NCBI GenBank assembly: GCA_027946365.1
Contig: JAPEUQ010000001.1
Span: 1,240,001-1,304,000 of the forward strand
Source of the DNA: Kalmusia sp. IMI 367209
Lineage: Eukaryota; Ascomycota; Dothideomycetes; Pleosporales; Didymosphaeriaceae
DNA length: 64,000 nt
Direction: 5' to 3'
The translations under genes and the position numbers were made by a program. Positions 47,506 through 57,900 of this stretch are shown in pieces. The notes below the pieces were generated by a model. It was given only the letters and a program-made list of their open reading frames with translations. It had not been told where the DNA came from and searched no databases. Every line of letters begins with the position of its first letter. Position 1 is the stretch's first letter.

Positions 47506-49242
47506 ATGAAGAGCTACGAAGGTTGCTGGACGTGTCGGCTGAGGAAGAAGCGTTGCGATGAGGAACGGCCAGTGTGCAGGAACTGCTCAACGCTGCAGAT
47601 TACCTGCCACTTCGGCGACGAGAAGCCTTCGTGGATGGACAGCGGATCTGGTCAGAAAGAAAAGGCCGAAGAGGTCAAGCGCGAAGTCAGGAGTGCTGCA
47701 GCGCGCCGTCGTGGAATCGTGCCGATAGATGTCCTGGAATCCATTGCCGTCGAGCCAACTCTAGATCGCAGTCCTGGTTGGACCTCTACGCATACGCAAT
47801 CTAGCACAGATGCAATATCAAGCAATGCCCACACAGATTCCTGGAATAAGCTGGACAAGTCGTCTGTAAGCAATTCAGCTGATTGGAAACCAGGGGACTC
47901 GGAGCTCGACCGCCGCTTCATGATGTTCTACTTTGACCACTTTTTCCCGTTTCTATTCCCCTTTTACAAGCCTCTACTACTTGAGGGTGGTCGATCCTGG
48001 ATCATGGAGCTTGTTGCAGACGATCAGGTCATGAGGCACACCACACTTTGCCTTAGCACATACTTTGTCTCAGTCGCCCTGGATGGCGCAGTTTCGGGGC
48101 ACAACGTATGCAAGACGCTCGCTTGGGAGAAGCTTCTGAAGCAGATGAGTGTAACTTTTATGTTGCTCCAGCGCAAGCTCCAGGAAGTCACCTACAGCGA
48201 TACACACGATCTAATCGTCACGACCTCCCGAATCATGGGAAGCATTATCCAGCTACAACGGTTCGAAATCTCGGTTGGCAATTTTGAGAACTGTCGAAAA
48301 CACCTTGGTGCCGCGATTGCGCTTTTCAGACAGATTTTCCACGCTGCAGAAAACGTCATGGACAGCAGCGAGCCGCCTTCTTTCTACAGTGTCCTGGGAC
48401 ATATGGGGCGGCCAATATGGGCTATAACGTGTCAGCAGAGCGGAGCCTGGAACTCGGACCAAGCAGCTTTCCGATTCTACTCGGCCCTTCTTATCGTGGA
48501 CGACATTATCGCCAGCACATGCATGGAGCAACCGCCTGAACTGCTCGAGTATCACACCCGGCTCCTCACGAACAGTGGCAGCTCTGATGAGGGCCCTCCT
48601 CTGAACCTCGAAAACTTTATCGGTTGCGAAAACTGGGTCATGTTGCAGATTGGCCAAACAGCTGCACTCGATGCGTGGAAGAAGGTAATGAAAAGGGCCG
48701 GGAAGCTCGACATGATGGAGCTGGTGGGGCGCGCGTCGATAATCAAGCAGGCACTGATCGGTGGCCTTGCGCGTCTCGACGCCTCAGCAAACACACGCAG
48801 GCCCAACTTACTCGGCTTGTTCAACCTCTACAATGACCAGTTACCACCTATGCCGGGCGGCTGCGCCCCATTCGTCACCCGTGTCTGGGCGCACGCTGCA
48901 TTACTCTACCTCTCAGTTATAGTCTCCGGGTGGCAGCCCGCGAGCGCGGGGATCCGGGACAACGTAGTAAAAACGCTGGTGCTGCTCGAGCAGATATCGG
49001 CGCCCGAGCTGCTGCGGACCATCGTCTGGCCCTTCTGCATAGTGGGCTGCCTGGCCGAGCCCGCTGAAGAATGCCGCTTTCGGGGTATGGTCGCTGCGTT
49101 GGTTCCGCACCGACTTTTTGGGCCCGCGCGGAAGGCATTGGAGATTATGGAGAATGTCTGGAAATGCAGGGATGAGCTGACCATCGACACAGACTTTGCG
49201 GCATGCATTTGCAGCTTGGGGCATATGTCTCTGCTAGTCTGA
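47506..49242 (+). CDS. Zn2Cys6 transcription factor 2 of the polyketide cluster
   Basis: Single-exon binuclear-cluster regulator of 578 aa. The DNA-binding domain is at the extreme N-terminus (GCWTCRLRKKRCDEERPVCR, then NCSTLQITCHFG), followed by a charged linker. The rest matches the fungal-specific DUF3468-like region of many pathway regulators (SELDRRFMMFYFDHFFPFLFPFY; SGWQPASAGIRDNVVKTLVL; WPFCIVGCLAEPAEECRFRG). This type differs from regulator 1, so the cluster carries two unrelated C6 proteins. It faces the SDR gene (same strand) and is divergent from regulator 1. Confidence 0.9.
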   Translation: MKSYEGCWTCRLRKKRCDEERPVCRNCSTLQITCHFGDEKPSWMDSGSGQKEKAEEVKREVRSAAARRRGIVPIDVLESIAVEPTLDRSPGWTSTHTQSSTDAISSNAHTDSWNKLDKSSVSNSADWKPGDSELDRRFMMFYFDHFFPFLFPFYKPLLLEGGRSWIMELVADDQVMRHTTLCLSTYFVSVALDGAVSGHNVCKTLAWEKLLKQMSVTFMLLQRKLQEVTYSDTHDLIVTTSRIMGSIIQLQRFEISVGNFENCRKHLGAAIALFRQIFHAAENVMDSSEPPSFYSVLGHMGRPIWAITCQQSGAWNSDQAAFRFYSALLIVDDIIASTCMEQPPELLEYHTRLLTNSGSSDEGPPLNLENFIGCENWVMLQIGQTAALDAWKKVMKRAGKLDMMELVGRASIIKQALIGGLARLDASANTRRPNLLGLFNLYNDQLPPMPGGCAPFVTRVWAHAALLYLSVIVSGWQPASAGIRDNVVKTLVLLEQISAPELLRTIVWPFCIVGCLAEPAEECRFRGMVAALVPHRLFGPARKALEIMENVWKCRDELTIDTDFAACICSLGHMSLLV

Positions 49243-49530
49243 AAGCTTAGGCGCCCGCGCGGGTAGTGGGTCTCGCCCTAGTCTACATCCCGCGCGGAGC
49301 AGCACCTTGTCATAAGCTCACGTGATCGGAACACTAACCCTAAGTTGAAGCAATGCTTCAGCAATGCAGCAGACGTTGTGAAACGAACGTTATTGTTTGT
49401 CAGGCTAGACAGCATTTCTGAATGCCTATATATGCGTATAAATAACGATTGAAGCCTCCGGGAATATACTGCATCTCACCAACATCCAACAGCAAGTACC
49501 TTGTTCATACTTGTATCCCTCTACAGCAGC

Positions 49531-50278
49531 ATGCCTTCCAAGCCCGTTGCCCTCATCCTTGGCTCTGGCCCCAGAGTCGGTGCTGCAGTTGCCAAGCAAT
49601 TTGCCAGAACAGGCTATTCTGTGGCTGTCGTTTCTCGCAAGGCTACAGATAGCAAGACCGCAGAGGGTTATTTGTCTGTTCAAGCAGACTTGTCTAACCC
49701 TTCATCGATTCCGGTGGTCTTTGATGCTGTCAAGGCGGAGTTCCAAAGTGCACCAAGTGTGGTGGTGTATAACGCGGCAGCCCTTACGCCGCCTCCAAAT
49801 GATGACCTGTTCTCCATTCCAACAGAGAGCTTTGGCGCCAACCTCAACACCAACACAGTTTCTGTCTTTGCGGCTGCCCAGGAAGCTGTCAAGGGCTGGA
49901 AGACACTCGCGAAGGATGCCAAGAAGGTGTTCATCTACACAGGCAACAAGCAGAACACTGGAATCGGCCCGCTATTGCTCACGGTAACCTTAGGAATTGG
50001 CAAGTCGGCCTCTTCCTATCTTATTGGCACAGCAGACAATCAGTACTCTAAGTTTGGATACCGGTGAGTTCAGCTTTGACCTTGAGAGGAGATGGATGAT
50101 GACTAAGGTTCCCAATAGCTTCTTCTACGCTGATGAGCGCAATGCCGATGGCAGCATCAAGGGCATGCAACTGGACGGCGACGCACATGCCGAATTCTAT
50201 GCTCAGCTCGCCAACGGAGAGGGAGAAGTGCCATGGCACGCTACCTTTGTCAAAGGGAAGGGCTATGTCAAATTTTAG
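49531..50278 (+). CDS. short-chain dehydrogenase-like protein of the cluster
   Basis: SDR-fold protein, 230 aa, from exons 49531-50063 and 50119-50278. The cofactor loop reads LILGSGPRVGAAVAKQFA (GSGxxxG rather than the classical TGxxxGxG). VVYNAAALTPP replaces NNAG. I see no canonical YxxxK at the expected place (IYTGNKQNTGIG; SASSYLIGTADN), so the catalytic residues may be altered, or the protein may belong to a divergent SDR group. It ends WHATFVKGKGYVKF. Given its position it could reduce or otherwise modify a polyketide intermediate. Start at 49531 (MPSKPVALIL) is better than the in-frame Met at 49501. Confidence 0.8.
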
Positions 50279-50987
50279 ATGGACTAGTTCGTCATGCAGC
50301 TATAATTTGTCGGCTGTGCGGCTAGCAATCGATGCAAAATATGAAACTATATACAATTTATGATGAACCAGCTTGATAACCAACAGGATATCTGCCTCGA
50401 CCCTGACGTGTCTCATCTTGCTGCAAGCCATCATGTGTGTAACCCATTCGGGCAAGTACTCAACATACCTGGACAAGACTGCTGAAGATCTTATGCTCGA
50501 TGATCCGCTTGCAGGGTCCTCGAGAGGGCATTCTGGCCACTATCCAATCACAGCCTACATGCAAAGGACTAGCGTCAGCATTATAGCTCCCTGGTTTTCC
50601 ACTGTCAACGTTACATTTATACTCGCCACCTTGTCCTCAGTTTTTCAAACAATTACGTGGTGCTAGAGGGACTGGAAAAGACAGAGCTCATGATACACAG
50701 GCTTTGAAAGAAGAAAAAAAACAGGCCTTGGCTTTTATTACGGAACATGAAAAAAGTAGAGAGGATCAGCTGTTTCATAATTTCAGGAAGCTCTATCTAG
50801 ACTTGGTTCTGACCATGACTTGTGCGTTAGAATTCTTCACGATGATTACAATGACGCCTTGCTATTTTACGCTCGGTGTAATATCAATACAGTGATAGTA
50901 TTCAAATTAACACATGCTAGATTGATGGCTAAACGACCTATAGATGAGGTCGCTGTTTCAGTGATGCCTAAAACAGTATGATCTACC
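50279..50987. other. intergenic between convergent cluster genes
   Basis: Spacer between the SDR-like gene and the FAD monooxygenase, which converge. The 97- and 63-codon frames here have no motif. Confidence 0.45.
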
Positions 50988-52318
50988 TTATCCAATCACA
51001 CTCACATCTGACAACACTACAGCCTTCGGCGGCATCGGGCTAGCCTCCTTCCCGAACGTAACAAACGGGGTTCCTTCGCTGTAAGCCTCGAGCACTGAAT
51101 TGGAGGCTTTGGACGCCACCTTTCCGCGTGCAACCATGTCTACATTGTACGCTGCTATCAGATCTTTGAGCGCTTTTCCTGATGCCTGCATGTCCCTCGC
51201 GCGTGTGAGGACTTCGCCGAGCCTGAACGCGTCGACGAAGGCTGTGTTTGCAGCTAGAGCACGGACTTTGAATCATGTCGTTAGTATATTATTCAATATG
51301 CCCGATGACAAAAGAAGAAAAATCTGCGGTGATCGTGAAACTTACATGGGGCCATAGAGTGCGCTGCATCGCCAATCACCAGCACCCTGCCAGCTGGCAG
51401 TTGTTCAGGCTCTAGGTCCACGCCCTGAAGCTGGAAACCAGGTGCGTTGTATCCCTCTGTAGGGACCTTGTTCACTAGGGCGCGGAGGTGATCTGGGAAA
51501 TTCTTGGTTCTCTCGCGTGCAAAGGCTGCCAATTGTTCTTTCGACGCCGATTCAAACCAACGCTTCTCACCTACGGCCCTGGAAGCATCTTTGTCTACCC
51601 AAAGAAGGATAAAGTAATAATGACCAGTCTTACCATCAGGGCTCACCCGATTGAGCGCGCCGAAGATGACCGTCTGCTGGTCACCGCGGAGCCTGGGGTC
51701 CATGACGATGTAGTTTGAATGCGAGAGCGTAAGTTGCTGTGAAAATTCCTCGCCGCTGAGCGAGATTTCAGCAAAGACTGAGCCGACCGGTAATGGTTTC
51801 ATAACGTCCTGGCCTTGGAGGAGGTGCTTGCGCACCACACTACGTGTACCTTCTGCGCCGACTAGGAAGTCGCCCGTTGCCGAAGTTCCGTCCTCAAAAT
51901 ATGCTGTGACTTTGTCATCGTGCTCCTCCACGCGGAGCAGTCGCTTGTTGAACTGTACGTCGATATTCTGCATCAGCCAGTGGCGCATCCTTTGGCGATT
52001 TGCTCGCAAGACCTTTTCATCGCCGATTACACCGACCCGAAAGTCCGGATTGGTGATGTCATAGAAGGAAAATTGCGGTGGCAGCTTCAAGGGAAGTAGA
52101 TGGTTTGTCTGTTCAACCGGGCCCAGTTCAGATGGCATCAAAGTCTTGATCAAGTCGAAGGCTTCACCGAACACTGAGAGCGCCCAACCTTGGCTGCGGG
52201 CGTTGCTGTTCATGTCTCGGTCGAAAACGGTGAAGGAAATATTATTTTTCTTCAATTGTTGCGCGAGCGTGAGACCGCTCATGCCAGCGCCGATGATAAG
52301 CACGTGAGGGGACGACAT
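50988..52318 (-). CDS. FAD-dependent monooxygenase (aromatic hydroxylase type)
   Basis: Group A flavoprotein monooxygenase, 416 aa, exons 52318-51346 and 51265-50988 (80-bp intron). The N-terminus MSSPHVLIIGAGMSGLTLAQ is the FAD Rossmann GxGxxG. FLVGAEGTRSVVRKHL is the DG-type motif with D replaced by E. GRVLVIGDAAHSMAPF is the second FAD motif (GD) and is joined correctly only across the intron. In-frame Met at 52375 adds 19 residues and is less likely. Such enzymes hydroxylate aromatic polyketides. An exact TCG-N5-CGG site (minus strand, 52501-52511) lies about 185 bp upstream. Confidence 0.88.
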
Positions 52319-52826
52319 TCTGGATGCTTTGATATGTGAACGAATAGTCGAATTGACCATGAAATTTCTTAGCACTTTACATATTTTGTGTATGTCTTGT
52401 TATTGGTATATATATATGCCGAGACTCCATGATTCTATATTACCTCAAATATCATATCTTCTGATTTAGAGCGAGGATCGACCTATTTGGGATTCGGCCC
52501 CCGGTGTCCGAAGGATTTTCAGTTACCCTTTTCATACGGGGCCACTTATGGGAAGTCCGCGGAATCATATTAGGGAAAGTGCCAAGAAAGTCAGCTATGC
52601 TATAGGTTAGATTATGAGCGGGACCACCAAAGAACGCTAGACTAACAGGGACACATGCCTGAAGCAGCTTTGGTCATTCGCATTCTCGGCTCTGCAATAA
52701 TTGCTTGAATGGAATTCGAAGATGCTTAGCAAGCTTTTCTGTGTTCTTATAGCAAAAGTCCGAGGCATGATTATGCTGATTATGATTATGAATATTGAAT
52801 TCTGGGTTCTGATGATGCTATTCTTC
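52319..52826. other. promoter of the FAD monooxygenase
   Basis: Contains TTGGGATTCGG (near match) and, on the opposite strand, an exact TCG-N5-CGG site at 52501-52511; together they form TTCGG-n-CCGAA. The rest is AT-rich and includes the 3' flank of O-methyltransferase 2. Confidence 0.45.
52501..52511 (-). promoter_or_regulatory. TCG-N5-CGG motif (TCGGACACCGG)
   Basis: On the minus strand, upstream of the FAD monooxygenase start. It has the same 3-5-3 spacing as the other cluster sites, with a different spacer. Confidence 0.35.
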
Positions 52827-54313
52827 CTATGCTACTGTCGCAGATATTATGCCATGGAACGCTTCACTGTCATATACAGTAGCCGATTTGATCTCCAAGC
52901 CAACCGCTCCGAGCAAGTCTTTCCACTGCTCCCCGGTCCGCTCTAGGCTACCACATGCACCCAACATGACCAAGTCCAACGCAGTGGCATATGACGGAAC
53001 CCCAATTTCTGGAAGAATCATATCATTTATGAGCAGCACAGACTGTGGCGTCATAGCCGATTTGATTTGGCGCAAGATGGTCTTTGCTTTCTCGTCGCTC
53101 CAGTTGTGCAGAACCCAGCCTAAATGATAGAACTTGGCACCTAAAGGTCGCAACAGTCAGTATGCAGGTCTAGCCACATTTATCTTAGAAACAGGATATC
53201 GGGATGAGTTCCCATGTCTACATGTGTTTTGGGAGCCCCATTCATGCTCACCTTTGATCGGCTGCGGCTGGAAGAAGTCATGTCCCAGTTTTTCGACTTC
53301 CAGCGTCGGTAGAGCGTGACTCAATGTATCAGGCAAATCTTCTAAAAAGACGCGGCCTGGGATGTGAGGGAATCTGCTTTTGAAGAGCGCACAATAATGT
53401 CCCACATTGCCACCGATATCCACGAAAAGCGCTTCCTCGGGGCTCGGATTCCAGCTCCGAATCTGCCCCTCAAACGGATACTCCTGCAACCAGCGACCTC
53501 TCACGCCTTGCTCTAAACCCATGTATTTTATAAGAGCCTTTAGGTTCTCGGGGTGTTGGGAGAAGTATGTGTAAGTGTCAAGCTCAGTATTGTACGCAGG
53601 CTGGAAGACGGTGGCTTTGCCATCTGTAACATCTTGGTAGTTATTCTTCCGCAAGAACGCTGGCATTTCCTGGAAAAGAGGACCACAGTTCTCGAAGCTG
53701 TATAGGTCCGGTTACAGAGGGCTTACGCAGGACTTGTTCAAGTGCGGTACGTACAAATGCGTCACAATCGTGATAGCCTCGGGTGCTGCCAGGTGATGAC
53801 ATTTACTGTTTGCCTCGAATCGATCGGCAGAGCTCTGGAGAATCAAGCCAACAGAAGCCATATATCTCAGTAGACGGCCTAACAAGGGGATCAGCAAAGT
53901 TTTGTGAGAAGCTGGAGTCCTGGAGGTATAACACACGAAGAGTCAGAGGATGAGCACCTGTCAGAGCCTGCAGTTCTTTCAAGGTCTGGGGTCCTTGGGC
54001 ATCTAATATCTGGAAAATCTTCAAGTCATGGCCTATTCGAGCTGCTGCGGCTTGCAAAGGCTGTAGAGCAGAGTTAGTAAAAGCCTATAGGTGGTCGCGA
54101 GAATGACTCGACCTACATAGAGAGACCTTTGCTAAGTTAGCGACATAATTCTTTGATCTTAATTGTAGATTTCTAAGCTTACAAGCGTATTGCTGTCTCT
54201 TTGGGAGTCTCAGCAGAGGCAATAGTCTCGTGTAATTCGCGTTGGAAGAGTTTTCGCGAGACCTCATCACCGGTAGTCAGCCGTTTCTTAATTTCTGCTA
54301 AAAGATCTGTCAT
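52827..54313 (-). pseudogene. O-methyltransferase 2 with a frame break at the first junction
   Basis: Second family-2 O-methyltransferase of the cluster. Exons are 54313-54183, 54060-53937, 53878-53755, 53697-53252 and 53140-52827. The N-terminus MTDLLAEIKKRLTTGDEVSR and the later QPLQAAAARIGHDLKIFQ, LRRLLRYMASVGLI, VDIGGNVGHY (SAM motif I) and HLGWVLHNWSDE (catalytic His) are all family features. Junctions 2-4 are clean. The first junction (intron 54061-54182, donor TT|GTAAGC, acceptor CTACAG|CC) is out of frame by one base, and alternative splices run into stops. So this is a broken gene, an unusual splice, or a one-base sequence error. The catalytic half is intact, which makes a recent or apparent break more likely than an old relic. 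Confidence 0.7.
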
Positions 54314-54604
54314 CGTGTTGAACTTTCAGGGTGGAGATGACTGGTACGAATAAGACGGCTAGAGGTGGTATTTCAAGTGATTATATACGCGCTACAGCCA
54401 GGCCTCCTGTAAGCTCAGTTGGATTGATACTTGGAATCAATTGGTTCGCTAAATAGATGATAGCGTCCTTACAGAAGTACGTCTTTTAAAAAAGCAAGCT
54501 TACGACCTCCACACTTTGCATTCCTTTTTCATTCACCTAAATTAGAATGGTCCTTTAGATGACTTGATGCTGAATAGCAGCCGACAGTCCGGTTTAAACA
54601 GGTT

Positions 54605-54615
54605 TCGGGACTCGG
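54605..54615 (+). promoter_or_regulatory. TCG-N5-CGG motif (TCGGGACTCGG)
   Basis: First of two copies in the PKS promoter, about 365 bp before the PKS start. It overlaps the right arm of inverted repeat 1. Confidence 0.5.
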
Positions 54616-54717
54616 CTGCTAATCTTGGCGCTTTCCTTTCAATCAGATATGATTGAAACCGGTTGTAGGAAATGCTTCATGCTGACTATCAGCCGAACGC
54701 CCGATATGAGATAAGCT

Positions 54718-54728
54718 TCGGGATTCGG
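54718..54728 (+). promoter_or_regulatory. TCG-N5-CGG motif (TCGGGATTCGG)
   Basis: Second copy in the PKS promoter, 113 bp from the first and differing by one base. It overlaps the right arm of inverted repeat 2. Confidence 0.5.
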
Positions 54729-54978
54729 CTGCCATCTATTAACGGCAAATCGTTACCTAAATTCGCATTTCAAATACCTTCCATTCCATTATAATCACTT
54801 ATATGGACTGATAATATGTTAAGTCAAGTCAGTCAATAGAGCCTCAACTCCTGATCAGTCAATCACTTCAACGTGCCATTGATTACAAACTGATCAACTT
54901 AATTTTTGCCTTCCGTAAACCCTTGTTTTATATTATATTGACGTGCATGGTAAAGGCCCTAGACGAAACCTTAGTACC

Positions 54979-57900
54979 ATGAAGCGTGCCAAAGTCATCT
55001 ATTTGTCTGGCGAAATTCCTCAGGGTGACCCCGAAGGAGACCAGCGTGTTTTGTTCAGAAAATTGCATTTGCTGAGCAAAGAGAAGAATCACCCTATCCT
55101 CGCGTCGACTCTCCAGGCGATTACTATTGCTGTGAAGCAAGAATGCCGGCGACTGGACAGCTCTCAGAGGGAGTTGGTCCCTGTGTTTGAAAGCATACTG
55201 GACCTGACCGATAATGTCATCGAACTTAGGAAGACACCGTTGGGTGGAGCTATTGAGCGAGTCCTTGTCCTCGTCTTCCAATTGGGAATCTTTATCGCGT
55301 AAGATGGGAACCCAAGACTTCGAACGAAAGCGCTGACCCGTTAATCAAAGCTACCACGAAGCGCATCCTCTTGAATATGATTTCCGAGCAGAGAATGCTA
55401 TGCTTATTGGTCGGGGCCCAGGTTTGCTCTCTGGGGCAGCCATTTCACTCTCCCCCAGTCCACTGCTGCTTCCGGCGATGGCTGCTGAAATCGCCAAAGT
55501 CACGTTCCGATTTGGACATGTCGTAGACCAAGTTTGTCGGTCACTCGAGGTGTCACCCAATGAGATCAATGCCGAAGGGGTAAGTGACCTTTTAGTAGTA
55601 AAATGTCTTGGTTGGGTGTGATTCATGGATCAAGACGTTTGAGAAGAAATGAAACTTTTCCAAGCCTATCACTTCAGAGAATAAGGAGATTTTTTGCTGA
55701 CCTTGATGTCGTAGGCTTGGGTGTATTGTGCCCATGGCGCAGATTTGAAAGAGGCCCAACAAGCAGTGGCAGATTTTAACGAGGAGAGGGTAAGCTCATA
55801 ACACCTACACAATTAAACAACCACTGATCAACCAATCATTCACAGGCATACCCCAAGGCCAGCATGGCGACAGTTTTCAATGCCGACGGAAAATCAGTGA
55901 GTGTTGGGGGCCCACCATCAACTCTCAGATCTCTTTTCTCGGAGTCGAAATTCTTCAAAAAAACGAAAAACGTTCCAATGAGGAAGGTTCAGGGCATGTG
56001 GCATACTGATAAGGTTTATGGCCCAGAGCATGTCCAGCAGATTGTCGAAGGCATCACTCCAAACAGTCAATTGAGCTTCCCCATATTTTCTCCTGTGACC
56101 GGCCAACCATTCGTGGCGACAGATGGTACATCACTGCTCACGGAGATAATGACGGAAATTTTAACGCAAAGTATTCGGTGGGATCAGACTATTGATGGTG
56201 TCTCTACACATTTGAATCGGCTTTCTCCAGATCAATCTCAGCTGTGGAGTTTACAACCTTCACATTATATGGCCAGCGTCCTCGAAAGATGGACCGCCGA
56301 GCTTCCTACCACAAATCTGTCGCACCAGACGATGATGCCCGCCGTCATGGATTTGAAGCTGGAGCAAAGCACACCACGAGATGAAAAGTCGGCCAAAATT
56401 GCCGTCGTTGGCATGTCATGTCGATTTCCTGGTGGCGCAGACGACACTGAAAAGTTCTGGGAGCTGTTAGAGCAGGGCCGTGATGTCCATGCACCTATAC
56501 CCGCTGATCGGTTCGACGTCGCAAGTCATGTTGACCCGACGGGAGAGAAGTCCAACACATCTAAAACACCCTACGGCTGTTTTGTAGACGGTCCAGGACT
56601 TTTCGATGCTATGTTTTTCGGTATGTCTCCGCGTGAAGCCGAGCAAACCGATCCTATGCAGCGACTGGCTCTAGTCACAGCCTACGAAGCGTTAGAGGCT
56701 TCGGGATACGTTCATGGCAAAGGTATTCACCAGCGTCGCGTCGGAACATTCTACGGATGCGCCAGCGATGATTACCGTGAGGTCAACTCTGGTCAAGATA
56801 TTGGAACATATTTCATTCCTGGTGGATGTAGAGCTTTTGGTCCTGGCCGCATCAACTATTTCATGAAGTTCTGGGGACCAAGCTACAGCATCGATACAGC
56901 TTGTTCGTCTAGCCTGGCAGCTATTCAAGCCGCCTGTTCTTCTCTGTGGAGTGGCGACGTTGATATGGCGATCACAGGTGGTATGAATATCATCAGCAAC
57001 TCTGACGTCTATGCTGGCTTAAGTAGGGGTCACTTTTTATCGCCTACCGGAGGTTGCAAAACCTGGGACGAGGGAGCAGACGGCTATTGCCGCGCTGATG
57101 GTGTTGGCAGTGTCGTTCTCAAGCGACTCGAGGATGCCGAAGCTGACAACGACAACATTCTCGCTGTCGTTCTTGCTGCAGGCACCGACCACTCGGCTGA
57201 AGCTGTATCCATCACACACCCCCACGACTTGGCACAAGCCCATCTATATAACCAGATGGTCAAACGTGCTGGTATCGATCCATTGTCTGTAGGCTATGTT
57301 GAGTTTCACGGGACGGGCACGACCGCGGGGGACCCAACCGAAATGAGGTCGGTCACCAGCATCTTTGCGAATGGGCAGCCAAGAACCACAACCCTTCACG
57401 TTGGATCCGTAAAAGCCAATTTTGGGCACGGCGAAGCTGCCGCTGGTATCATGTCATTCATCAAGACCATGCTGGTTTTCCAAAAAAGCATAATTCCTCC
57501 ACATGTTGGTATCAAGACTGGGCTCAATCCGGCTCTACCCGACGACTTGGATAAGAGGGGCATTGTCATCCCGTTCAAGGCCACACCGTGGGAAAAGAGT
57601 AGTGATCAGAAAAGATTAGCAATGGTGAACAATTTTGGTGCAGCGGGGGGAAATACAGCAATGATACTGGAAGAAGCGACGCCGCGTCCAAGGGTGGGCG
57701 CCGACAAGCGACCTATGCACCCTATAACAATTTCGGCAAAGACACCATTTTCTATTCAAGAAAACCTCAGACGTCTCGTGGACTTTATTGAGACGCGGCC
57801 CGACGTCTCTATCGCTGATTTATCTTACACTTTGTCTGCACGGAAGATGCACTACAACTACCGGGTCTCGGTACTTGCGTCTTCCCTCAAGGAGGCAGCT

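Larger units (their letters stand above)
54314..54978. promoter_or_regulatory. divergent promoter of PKS and O-methyltransferase 2 with two inverted repeats
   Basis: A 665-bp shared promoter. It holds two similar inverted repeats: AGCAGCCGA at 54576-54584 with TCGGCTGCT at 54612-54620, and CAGCCGAA at 54690-54697 with TTCGGCTG at 54724-54731. Each has a loop of about 27 bp, and the right arm of each overlaps a TCG-N5-CGG site. Confidence 0.65.
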
